From: Tethya wilhelma
Lineage: Eukaryota; Porifera; Demospongiae; Tethyida; Tethyidae
Assembly (NCBI GenBank): GCA_964030475.1
Contig: CAXIPT010000005.1
Span: forward strand, 4,196,650-4,260,649
Length of the DNA: 64,000 nucleotides
Direction: 5' to 3'
Part shown: positions 45,903 to 56,951 of the stretch, in pieces
Layout: the number at the start of each line of letters is the position of its first letter
Numbering within the stretch: the stretch's first letter is position 1
The notes under the pieces: generated by a model
The model's input: only the letters and a program-made list of their open reading frames with translations
What the model was told of the DNA's origin: nothing
The model's database searches: none
Translations under genes and position numbers: made by a program

Positions 45903-48900
45903 ATGAAGTTGATGGTGTTTTCAGCTGCAGCACTCTTAATGCTGCTATTGGCAGTTCACCCTTCAAAAGGGTTTGTACCCAGCACTCTTCACAGACACCT
46001 GCTAAATGTATATACGTTAGAGTTTAGCTCCTACACTACTCATAAGGGTATGACAAGAAGTGCAGTTCTTTCTGTAGCAGCAGATATTTTGAGGGATAAT
46101 CCTAATCCTGCTGATAGTGATGGAAGCAGAGAAAGAATATCTGCTCTTAATGATCAAGATCTGGATGAGAGTCGCCTTTTATTTGCCTACTATGGAGAAA
46201 ATCGTCAAGTTAGAGTAAGAGAATTGGAAAACGCTGCCAAAATCATCATGGACAGTAATGCTGAAGTTGATAGCAAGGAACAAACTGATGCAGCTGCACA
46301 TTTTGACTCTGAAAAATTTCAAGCTGGACAGAATCGCCTTGTTGAAAAGAGACAACTGACTGTTGCTCACATTTTGAGCAGAAACTTTGATATTGCTAGA
46401 AAAGAAACAGGACGCTTACTCCACACTCTACAGGACTTTTATAGTCATACTAATTGGATTGAAAATGGTAATCATTCTCCTTATCGTGTACTTGGAAAGC
46501 TAGGTGAAAGACCTGAAAACATTGCACGTCCACGAATACAGACTTGTAGGGATTGTACAAAAGTTGATACGTTTGAGCGAATTTCAAAATTGTTGGGGTC
46601 TACAAAATCAAGTTCAGTGTATGAGTGCAATGACAATCTAGACACGACATTTCTTACTAGTGGATATCATGGTGGTCAAAGAGACAACAAGAACCAAATC
46701 ATAGCAAAGCCAGCAGGAAAATGTAGCCATGGTGGATTTTTAGATTCGTTCAGTGACTCTCCTGCTTTGGGTGGCATCAATAAAGACTCCCCAAATAACA
46801 AGTGGTCTCCACATCATTACCTCTTTGATGCTGCTGCTAGAGTTTCAGTGCAAGCAACTATTGACTTTTTGCAGGATCTGCGTAACGAAATTGATGATGA
46901 TGTACTGTTTGCTAGCTTTTTGGGTTTAACCTTGGGTAGTGAAGAAGACAATGAAGTTGAGACCAGTGAAGCCACTATTGCAGTGAGTAGTGTGGCCTAT
47001 GTAATTGACACTACTGGAAGTATGTCTGAGGAATTACCAGAAATCCAAGCAACAATCCCAACAATTAGACAGGATCTAATCAATGCTTTTGGTACTGATA
47101 CACAAGTCCGTTACATCTTGGTCCCTTTTAATGACCCAGGTAACAAGAAGCATAAGGATAATGTTATAACTTGATGATATATTATACATAGTGGGTATTT
47201 ATCATTATACCATGGTTAATGTGCATGCTGTCATTATGTGCATGGCCATGCACATAATGAAAGTGCTCTTTGAGTTCATATGAGTACATAAAGATGTATT
47301 TTTATTGTTGCATTGCACTGTTTTGCCTTTTTTAAATTTAGATCCTGGGATAATATTCGAAACTCAAAACATAGAAAACTTCCTTTCTGGTATAGCAGAG
47401 TTGACAGCTAATGGTGGAGGTGACACGCCAGAACCAAGTATTGGAGCTCTTATTCGTGCGGTCAGGGCTAGTGATCCAGGTACAGCAGTATTTGTGTTCA
47501 CCGATGCTCCTGCTTCTGATGAACACCTTGTAAATGAAGCACTAGCTTTGATTGTGAACAAAAGAATAACTGTGTATTTTGCTCTTGTGAACACATTTGG
47601 AGGAAGACGTCGTAGAGCACTGAGTGATACACAACAATTGAAAAGCAACAAACCACAGGAGTATGCTCGACGTCGCGTAAAGAGACAAAGTGAATCGGAT
47701 GTTTATGAACAGATAGCTACACTGTCTGGTGGGCAAATTCTGAATATCAATACAGGGGACATTTCTGAGCTTGGTTCACTTGTTAGCTTGTCAGCAATAC
47801 AAGGACACACTGCTATATTCCGTACATCTAGTATTGCATCTGGTACAGTGGAACATGCCTTCCCAGTTGACATTTTTTGTACCGAAATCATCATTTCTAT
47901 CAGTGGTGATAGTGTTGTGCCAACAGTCTCTACTCCTGAAGGTTGGTTTTAATGAAAATTTGTTTAGTGAGTATAATTTATACGTGTCATATACCCTTTA
48001 AGCTATGGTACATTACTGTTATAATGAAGAGGTAATGACAAACTAATCGGTAATACTTATAATTATACACATTTGCTACTGTATAAACTGTATACCCAAC
48101 TAGAATACAGTACTTGTATAATTATAATTAAAAGGCTTTTGTATGTGAGAATACAAGTATATGTCAACCATCTCCTAGGAGATGTACAATAATGTTGTAA
48201 TGTGCATACACTCAAATACCATAGTACAACTGTACAAACTATAGAACAGCCATGTATATATAGTTATCTGATAATAGATCAAAGGAAGTAGTGCAAATTA
48301 ATAATACAACCAGAAATTATTAGAAACTTCCAGATAATATTCACTCACCAGACATAATTTTACCACTCTGACAAGAACAAGCTAGGGCTCATGATTATAA
48401 ACAATATGGTATATTATACTTAAATCTGCAAATTATTTTGCTACTGTTTAGATTTTGTGGTTTGAGGTAATTCAAAAATGTGTAAATAACAATGTTTGTG
48501 ATCGTTCATAATTCCACTGCTAATTTCACTAAATCAGAAATTATAGATACAAGCAGCAAAAATTTTTGCATCAATATTCAGATTTACAATACTCATGTGC
48601 TTATACATATAGGTGCAGATGCTACCACTTTGCCACAGTACAGATCCACATTGTCTTCTACAACTTTGTTTATTGCCCAGATCAACATCACTGATAATAG
48701 TTTAAGAGGCACGTGGAGGCTTACAATTGCTTCAACAGGAACATATAGCATTCAAGTTGTGGCAGTGAGTGCCTTGACTTTTTCATTAATGCTATTCCAA
48801 AGTGATCCAACTAATGATTATGGAATCAGTGAAGTCAGTGGAAAATCCCTTAATGGTATGAGATATTAGTTCACTAATATACTGACATAACAGTGCATAA

Positions 48901-50184
48901 CACTGGCATTAAACGAACTATACTAACTTAATTATCATGTGATACTGTTTACACAGGTGAACCAATCATTGCTTTGGTTGAAATTCTTGGAATATCTCAG
49001 GGTGATGCAACAATCACAAATATAAATCTTATCAATAATCAGGGTGCAGTTCTGCTTCCCATCACCAACATAACACAATTAGATGCAGAAACCAGTACTG
49101 TTATTGTGGAGTATATACCTCCAGAAGAATCCTATCAGGTGCAACTAATTGGAATAGATTCCAGTGGGTTTAACTTCTCTCGTATCAGTGAAACATCAAT
49201 TGAGTCTACCAACATCAGCTTAACTCTAGGTATAGTATAATAGATGTATGACTGCATGTAGTCAACAGTTTAGGGTACCATTATTATAGTCACATTGTGA
49301 TTTATGCATACAGGTGAAGACAATTCTGGTAATGTTGTTCTCCGACCAGGGGAAAATACAAGTGTTGCATTAAATCTTATCAATAATGGATCGGCATCAG
49401 CATTTGAGTTGACAGTGACTACTGTGATAACTGGAGCTATTGGTGAAAATACAACTATTACAGATATTTTTAACTATTCTGTTAATCCAGAAAATACCCA
49501 AGTTCTCCTCCAGAACAGCAATGCACCAGTGAATGTAGAGGTGTACCTAGCAGACAATGCTACAGATGGTATAGTTATAACCTTTACAGTTGTTGCTAGT
49601 TCAACCACTGATGCAAGAGTGAACAACTTTATTACGTTTGATATTGTTTCTACAACACTCCCACCTCCTGAGTTCACAGAAAATGTAGGAATTTACATGC
49701 ATGAATACTTCTACTGTAATGATATACTTAATTTTTCTTTTGATTTTTTTCTTATACACTACGATAATAATTATTATAGGACTATACAGATAGTGGCACC
49801 CCACTCACACCTCCTGAGTTCACGGTAATACTTCTACTGCAATAATTATATTCATAATTTAATTTGCTTTTGAATTTTTTCCTCATACACTACAATAACT
49901 ATAGGACAATGCAGATAGTGGTACCCCACTCAAACCTGCGGAATCCACAGAAAATGTAGGAATTCCCCCAAAATGCTATAACTCCAGTATTCATTAATAA
50001 TAATTATTATTTTGCTCTTGAAATCTTCTCCATTATGAATTCATGCACTATATAGGACCATACAACAGCTACTAGTAGTGGCAAACGACCAATGGCTACG
50101 TATACACAATGTGCAGTACAAGCCATTTTAACCAGTTTGGGCATCTTGTATATAATATTATATATGTTTGAACTAGTTCTTTAG
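45903..50184 (+). CDS. VWA7-like secreted von Willebrand factor A protein
   Basis: Eight exons whose lengths sum to 983 codons: 45903-47139, 47342-47941, 48613-48855, 48957-49229, 49314-49684, 49780-49824, 49905-49955 and 50056-50184. A signal peptide (MKLMVFSAAALLMLLLAV) starts it. The N-terminal ~300 residues match VWA7: AAHFDSEKF, LLHTLQDFYSHTNW and GKCSHGG-x-GGINKDSP-x-SPHH, the His/Asp pattern resembling Het-C/phospholipase-C-like folds. A VWA domain follows, with the metal-site start DTTGS and FTDAP. An RRRVKRQ furin-type site lies after it. Later exons are beta-rich with many sequons, two mini-exons repeat a Pro/Thr linker, and a hydrophobic C-terminus suggests a membrane or GPI anchor. 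It is probably an extracellular adhesion or matrix protein; the substrate is unknown. Confidence 0.85.
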
Positions 50185-51888
50185 CTTAGTTTATAGTGAG
50201 TAATGACACTAACTCCAAATAATTATAATATGCAGTTGTAAAAGTTATAGCACGTAGTTCCTCGATCATACAAAATATTTGTTTGTGGAACATGCACTAT
50301 CTAGCTATTATATCTTTTTTACACCAAGTTCCCCAGTTGTACACATGTTTTGGTTGTTAGTTTGTTTTTGTGAATAAGAGATATATAAAGAGGCAGAAAT
50401 TTAGACTAATAAATTGTGTGTTTGGATGTGTGCATGCAGGTGAGAGTATGAATAGTTGCATGGACTATAGTTATAGCAAACGTAATCCATATGTACGTTA
50501 TACTAAAGCAATAATGAACTATTGATAAAGGAGGAACTTGACTATAGCCTCAGTAGCTAATACACTGCTAATATTGATTGCCACTGGCATTGATAAACAA
50601 TAATCAATGATGCATGCATACTAGTGTGTCAAGTTAAAAGTATTTGAAACTGAAAGTGTTTACTTGTAAATTTTTGCATACTGAAAGTGTTTTATTGATA
50701 ACAACTAACTTTTGCATACTGATGTTAATTGAATCATGCATCTCTTATGCTATGGCATCCAAGACTTGTCCTGGTCTTCCATGTCTCAAGCAATTTGCAT
50801 GCAACAGCAATTATAACTAGTATACAAGTTTGAGAACCTCTACCTGAGCTGCAGTGTGTATGTGTGTATGTTTTCAAATTGTATTAATGTAAAATTAATT
50901 TTTGTGAGCTGATAATACTATTATATCATGCCTTTGATCTATGACTATAATTCATATCCACAAGTAAAACTAACTTATATACAAAATGCTGAGTAGCTTG
51001 CAGTATTTGTGTATTATATTTACACAGTACTAGACACATGTATACATACACACACACACACATATACACATTTTGATGCAGAGTATCATGATCATTAGTG
51101 CATGTACGCTATACTTCGCTACTTCGTTAGAAAGTGATAATAACAATACTCATCATAAATATTAATTTTTAAATTGGTGTTAACAACTCACTGGTATGTA
51201 AATTTATTGGGTTACATACAAGTAATATTCTTGCTATTGCATTAAGATGACAATTGCACGTCTTAGTCTAGCTTGCATGCAGGTGAGTGCATAATATATA
51301 AATGTTTGTACTAAACAAACATAATCTATTGTACTTACTGTACTATCGTACTTATATTTGCGACAATGAACTATTTTTAAAGGAACTTGACTAGTTTTAG
51401 TAGTTAGTAATACTGATAGCCGCTAGCATTGCATTATAGTGTGTCAAATTAAGAAATAATAAAATTAAATTTAAAGCGTTCACATGTAAATTTTTTGCAT
51501 ACTGAAAGTGTTTACTTATGATGTTTTCACAAAGTGCTTTATTGATAACAATTAGCTTTTGCATACTGATGTTAATTGAATCACGCACTCCTTTAGCTAT
51601 GGCATTCAAAGAGTCTTCCTGGTCTTGTTTCAATCAATAGCAAACATAATAATTTATTCCTAGTATATAAACAAGCAAGAATCTCTACCCATCTAACCGG
51701 TACCCTCATGTGTGTGTGTGTGTTTTCAAATCTAGTCGATTGTATTAACGTATTAAATAATTATTATTGTGAGCTGATAATAAATTGTAATAATATATAA
51801 TATACCACTCTAGTCCACAAGCGTTTATGTCTATAATTCGTATGAGAAAACTAACTTACAAAATGCTGAGTAGCTAACATTACTCATG

Positions 51889-51923
<35 letters not shown>

Positions 51924-52349
51924 CACACACACACACACACATTTTGATGCAGATTATCATGATCATTAGTTCATGTATGCATGCTACTAACTACATTATT
52001 ACTATAGTATACAAAATCCAGATTTTGGTTGCTCTGTACCGTGGTATAATTTATAATACAATTGTTTAATTTTATTCAAAAAGTAATAATTTTCAATTTT
52101 TAAATTAGTGTAACAACATGAGTGCACCCTGGTATGTAAATTTATTGTGTTACATAATTACATGGTATTCTTGCAATTGCATGTAAGATGACATGCAATT
52201 ACACTACATTGTAGGTGCAATTGAGTAATGTCAGTAATTTAGCACACACAACTACAATAGTATAACAATTATACAATTCTTTAATGAATCTTTGATTTAG
52301 GTATCAAAAAAGTTAGTTTTATTGAGGCACATCTTCAATTTCAAAGTTA
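50185..52349. repeat. Intergenic ~0.9-kb tandem duplication with (CA)n tracts
   Basis: About 50435-51260 and 51280-52205 are diverged direct copies in the same order: 'gcatgcaggtgag', 'gaactattgataaagg', 'gtgagctgataata', 'atgctgagtagct', a (CA)n tract, 'ttttgatgcaga', 'ggtatgtaaatttattg'. The (CA)n tracts lie near 51050-51064 and 51894-51940. No coding exon was seen. It separates the 3' ends of the two VWA genes. Confidence 0.65.
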
Positions 52350-54329
52350 TCACATCAGGCTCATGGGCATTCCTTGAGAGAAAGATACTACTAAACCAAA
52401 CATTAAGGGTATCATTGACATTTGGACTATGGAACCTGTACTAGTTGTCATGCTATTAGTAGTTCCTTCCCTTGTATTGCAAATGGTCGGATCACATGTT
52501 GTTTCTTCTGGCTCACTTGTGGTACTAGGCTGTTCGGTCTGTTGTTGTGTGGTGGACTCAATAGTAGTTGGTCCAACTTCATTGGTCCCTTCCCTGCACT
52601 CTGATGGGTCACACACAGTTGCCTCCAGGACAAATGTAGCAGTTTCTGTCTCTGCAGTCACTGAGATGTAAATGATACCCAATTGTGGACTAGCTTGTGT
52701 TGTTTGTCGTTTCTTTCTCAAACTCGTACTACTTGACGATTCATTGGTAGGTGAAATAATGATTGTCTTGTCAGTAGTGGAGTACATGAAACCAAACACA
52801 TTGTCAAATTCAAAAGGATGTGGATTATCGCGAGAAGCAAACATAAGAGTGCTGCCACTCGTGTCATTAACGTCAATCTTTAGATTTTCTCCCTCGTTCA
52901 CGCCAAAGCTGTAGTATTGATAGGCATCCTTTTGTACACTAGCTGTGATTTTCATATCAAGATTTACTGGACGAGATTCGTGACAAGATGCTGCTGTTAG
53001 AGTACCAGCAAAGTCAGCTAAATTTTGAAATGAAGTGAGAGTGTAGATGTGTGATTCAGAAGATGCCATGGCTCTCAACTGATCTTCATCGTAATTTCCC
53101 ACACCTATAGCATAGATAACAATGTTCTCATTGCGAATAGTTTCAGCTGGTAGTGCAACAGAATCTTGCGACTTTCCATCTGTCAATACAATCAAAATGC
53201 GTGGTATTCCTCGATTTTCAGGCCTTAATCCTCGTGATTCATTAAACTGGTCGGTCAAGATCTGAGTTAGAGCCGCACCCAAGAGTGTACCACCTGAAAC
53301 TCTTCTTACGTTACTGACAGCGGACAAGTATTGATCTTTAGAATCATATGTAGAGAGGAAAAATGATGACCTATATTCAGAACTAAACAGCGAAAATCCA
53401 AAATTAGTACCATTTTCTCCACCAATGTTTTCATCGGGAAAAGTGTTGATAATTCCTTCTATGAAATCCAAGCTCAATCGAAAGTCACCAATACTAATGC
53501 TGCCTGATTCATCGAGCAAAAACACAGCATCTATTGATCGGCTACAGTCAACTACAGCTGCCTCGAGAATATCAGCTTCATAATTTCTTCTCACTGGAAA
53601 ACCATCTTCAAAATCCCTAAGTTCTCTGATCGCTGCTTCCCAGTTGTTGCTTGTAACATGACCCCAGAACATCGCAACTCTTGACTCACTGCCATATTGG
53701 AAGAAAACAGAAGCTACTGCTGTACGCACACCTCTAGGCAATGAGGTGAAAGGTAGAGCATTGATACTCCTCTGTGCATTATACTGCACAGCAATAATAC
53801 TTGTGACTATCTCATTCTTAACAGCCACTGAGAGAGAAGTTGCTTCAGCATTGGTTAATGTTAGAGGTGATTCAATAGCAGCACATGAAGCATTGTCTGC
53901 TTGCAAACCAAGGTACGGCTCCAAATTGTTCAATGTGAACCTTTCAACTCCAAGTGCAGAAAGGGAACTGGGGTCTCTTGATCCCAAATCAACTCTAATT
54001 CCTATTGTCACTCCGCTGTTTCCGACAACTGTACCATCTTTTTCAAAGATTGGGACATAGCCACATTCAGAAAAGCCTTCCATGCACTTAATAAAGTCCA
54101 CATCTATCAATGGTTCAGCTACAGATCGTCCAGCAGTCACTCCAGCCTTCCAAGAACGAGGACAGTCAGATGGGATACGGACAACACAGTCAAAAGGCAC
54201 ATTTTTATGTCCTGCATAATTGCTTGGTTGGTAGGCCGTGTTGCAAACATACTGATTTGAATTCTGAGCTGCACACAGTACAACTATGAGTTGAAAAAGA
54301 AAGAGAAACACAATAATTGGACTTTTCAT
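52350..54329 (-). CDS. Secreted pesticin/T4-type lysozyme-like + VWA fusion protein
   Basis: A single exon of 659 residues from the ATG at 54329; an in-frame TTG upstream would add 18 residues but spoil the signal peptide (MKSPIIVFLFLFQLIVVLCA). Residues about 60-255 read like a pesticin/T4-lysozyme-type muramidase fold: MEGFSECGYVP, GNSGVTIGIRVDLGS, LEPYLGL, VFFQYG and RRNYEADIL. E84, T108 and D114 stand where the family's Glu-Thr-Asp catalytic triad is (Thr-to-Asp spacing 6). Residues about 265-450 are a VWA domain with an intact metal site (DESGS, LTDGKS). A beta-rich domain, an RKKRQ cleavage-type site, a Thr/Glu/Gln-rich stalk and a hydrophobic tail (GPI-type) follow. The likely role is extracellular binding, perhaps with peptidoglycan hydrolysis for defence or digestion. 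Activity is inferred. Confidence 0.75.
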   Translation of the reverse strand: MKSPIIVFLFLFQLIVVLCAAQNSNQYVCNTAYQPSNYAGHKNVPFDCVVRIPSDCPRSWKAGVTAGRSVAEPLIDVDFIKCMEGFSECGYVPIFEKDGTVVGNSGVTIGIRVDLGSRDPSSLSALGVERFTLNNLEPYLGLQADNASCAAIESPLTLTNAEATSLSVAVKNEIVTSIIAVQYNAQRSINALPFTSLPRGVRTAVASVFFQYGSESRVAMFWGHVTSNNWEAAIRELRDFEDGFPVRRNYEADILEAAVVDCSRSIDAVFLLDESGSISIGDFRLSLDFIEGIINTFPDENIGGENGTNFGFSLFSSEYRSSFFLSTYDSKDQYLSAVSNVRRVSGGTLLGAALTQILTDQFNESRGLRPENRGIPRILIVLTDGKSQDSVALPAETIRNENIVIYAIGVGNYDEDQLRAMASSESHIYTLTSFQNLADFAGTLTAASCHESRPVNLDMKITASVQKDAYQYYSFGVNEGENLKIDVNDTSGSTLMFASRDNPHPFEFDNVFGFMYSTTDKTIIISPTNESSSSTSLRKKRQTTQASPQLGIIYISVTAETETATFVLEATVCDPSECREGTNEVGPTTIESTTQQQTEQPSTTSEPEETTCDPTICNTREGTTNSMTTSTGSIVQMSMIPLMFGLVVSFSQGMPMSLM

Positions 54330-55218
54330 GACCAATTCACTTCTCACAAACCGCTGTTTGCAATGACTGTTATATCCCAACAATTACAATGAACAGCTAC
54401 TGGGAAATATTGCAGATTTTCCAGCTTTTATAGATCAAAACAACTGCATCATGTGAATGCAGCCTTGATAGTGAACCAACAACCATTATGTGAATGCATT
54501 ATAGCACAGCAACTATGCACTAAGTTACGTAAACCCCAATTATGTGATGCTATCCACTTGGAGCATGGAGATGTTGGAATCTCCTAGCTGTATGGATCAT
54601 CATCTACATGTGCATTGTTTCAAGAATGAGTTATTCAAGCAGTGCAGCTGATAACATAGAACTGGAACCTGTAATAACATAATACATAAATCTCAAAGTG
54701 CATGCTACTGCACTAAAATGCCTTTAAGTAAAGTATGAAGCATCTGCATTTTCATTTTTTTTTTTGACAATTTTTGGGATGTGGTTCACATAGCAGCTAG
54801 CTGCCTTTGGTGTACAACTCAAGTATTGAATGTATGAGTAGGAGAAAGTATTCAAGTCTGGATTTTTGATTGACACTACTGCCTTGCAAGAACTTGAACA
54901 CTAAGTAACGGAGCAGAATTCTCCGATACATGTATCCCTATTGCAAGTGCTGATTTACAATTAATAGGCTATACACTAACATAACACTCTAGTCTGGCGT
55001 ATCCAGACCCTATAGCGCGTGTAAAGGGTCTGGATACATCAGACTACATAACACTCTATTACTAAACACAAATCAATGATCCGATATAATCACATGACTA
55101 TCAAATTGTGACACTTAGTTAGAGATGATAGAACTTTCAAAACCAGAAGTATTTAAACTGAAGTACTCAATCTCACTGAATCACTAGACAATTTACTGTA
55201 TCTGTATTTGTACAAGTA
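54330..55218. other. Upstream region of lysozyme-VWA gene
   Basis: No coding exon seen. It holds a short hairpin (arms 54990-55011 and 55025-55046, 20 of 22 bases paired, TAGTCTG..TATCCAGACCCT) that looks like an old MITE. Confidence 0.45.
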
Positions 55219-55228
55219 CATTCCCAGG

Positions 55229-56083
55229 ATTCAGGCCCACGAGATCAACTCTCGCGAAATCAACTCTCGCAAAATCAACTCCCGCGAAATCAACTCCCTT
55301 GAAATCAATTTTCCCATGAAATCAACTCTTAAAATTTTGAATACTTTATAACATTATGCAAAAATATTGTAAATATACATTTATTTAAAGTCCTTTAAAG
55401 TCCACTCTGATGTCTAACAGCTGCTAAAGCTATATTCACCTTTCTGGAACCTCTCGAACAATGTGCTAATACGCTCATCGCGTTTCACATATCTCTTCTT
55501 GCGTGCTGGTTGCTTTGCACCACTGGCATATTGGTCTAACTTGAACTCGGTGAGAGCTCCTGCAAAATGAACATAAATGAAGAAGTTACTTTTAGCTAAA
55601 GGGAAATCAAATTGATTGAATTATACATATAATGTAGGTTGTATTAGCTTCTAACTTGCATACCTGTAATGCTTCATCGTATATCTGAGGAATGGTTGTT
55701 GTTTCCTCCCGAGCTCGCTTCCTCATGTTGCCTATTGTAGTGGCTACTTTGTTGGCAGCAGTATTTTGGCTTGCTTAAATACAAACAACATGACAGCTAC
55801 TGACAGCTATTGACAGGTAGATCAAAAGCGACCTTAAGACCTTTTAATACTTCAAGTTATTGCACACAAGTGACCCTAGACTTTACTTTATTGCACACAG
55901 AGTGAGTTCAGTGTACAGCATCAACTATTAACCTGTCTTGTTTTTCCATGATTAATACAAAAAAAGGGAGTTGATTTCGTGGGAAAATTGATTTCAAGAG
56001 AGTTGATTTGGTGGGAAATTGTTTTCACGGGAGTTGATCTAGTGGTAGTTGATTTCGTGATAGTTGATTTCGTGGGAGGACAC
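55229..56083 (-). mobile_element. Internally deleted Mutator-like element (MULE)
   Basis: The ten-base direct repeat CATTCCCAGG flanks it (55219-55228, 56084-56093), the length typical of Mutator target duplications. Both ends are inverted arrays of a ~15-bp unit (GCGAAATCAACTCCC-like; about 5 copies left, 7 right). Two minus-strand exons lie inside. One at about 55770-55672 reads KVATTIGNMRKRAREET and IPQIYDEALQ before GTATGC, like the segment after a FLYWCH finger. One at about 55563-55423 reads TEFKLDQYASGAKQPARKKRY and ends in a stop, like the tail of MULE transposases. The catalytic middle is deleted. Confidence 0.7.
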
Positions 56084-56093
56084 CATTCCCAGG

Positions 56094-56517
56094 TGGGAGG
56101 CTAACTATACAGTTACTCACCTCAGTCACTTGTTCATCACAGGTGGTGCTAGTAGTAGTAGTCTCAATGGTACGATCAGCATCCCTCCAGTTTCACTGTT
56201 CTGCAGTTCTGCATATTCTGTGTGGTTCTCTCTTCAGTTTTAATTTAACGCGCACCATCAAGTGCTGATTCAGCATTTTTGAGGGTAAAAATTGAAGGCG
56301 CCATACATTCCCTTGTCGCTATGAGCGTAGGTGGTCAGTTGAAGACAATTCTGTAAGGTACATGCTATAGTTAAAACATTTTTTCTATTATTGCTCTCAT
56401 TTTGCTGTTTCATCTGTTGAGGATGCCAATAAATGTCCTAAACCCCTATGCTAATGGGCACTAATTGGAAATTTTTTTGCTGTATACTTTTGTTCTCTTC
56501 TTTGTAGTATTTTAATC
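56094..56517. promoter_or_regulatory. Upstream region of TM9SF3
   Basis: The short interval between the MULE and the TM9SF3 start codon, presumably containing the promoter and 5' UTR (possibly with a 5' UTR intron; a TTTGTAG acceptor-like site lies at 56501-56507). No specific binding site could be identified. Confidence 0.3.
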
Positions 56518-56640
56518 ATGAGGATAGGAGTCAAGTTATTAATACTGTTGCTATGGAGCAGCCCATTGTGTCTAGCAGACGAACACAGTCATACTGTAAG
56601 TGTCAAAATAATTTGAACACTCACACACACACNACATTAG

Positions 56641-56684
<44 letters not shown>

Positions 56685-56901
56685 TCACTCTCAGTACGAT
56701 GAGCATGAAGAAGTGGTCTTGTGGATGAATACTGTTGGTCCGTATCACAACAGACAAGAGACCTATCGATATTTCTCACTTCCATTCTGCAAGGGACCTC
56801 AACACGAGATAGGCCATTATCACGAGACCATGGGGGAAGCCTTGCAAGGGGTGGAGCTGGAGTTCAGTGGGCTGGAAATAGGCTTCAAAGGTTAGAGTGC
56901 A

Positions 56902-56951
<50 letters not shown>

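Noticed and set aside
56110..56175. Possible duplicated fragment of ASCC1 exon 1 (shared 'tcacaggtggtgct')
   Set aside because: The shared stretch is only about 15-20 bases and simple in composition; not enough to claim a gene fragment.
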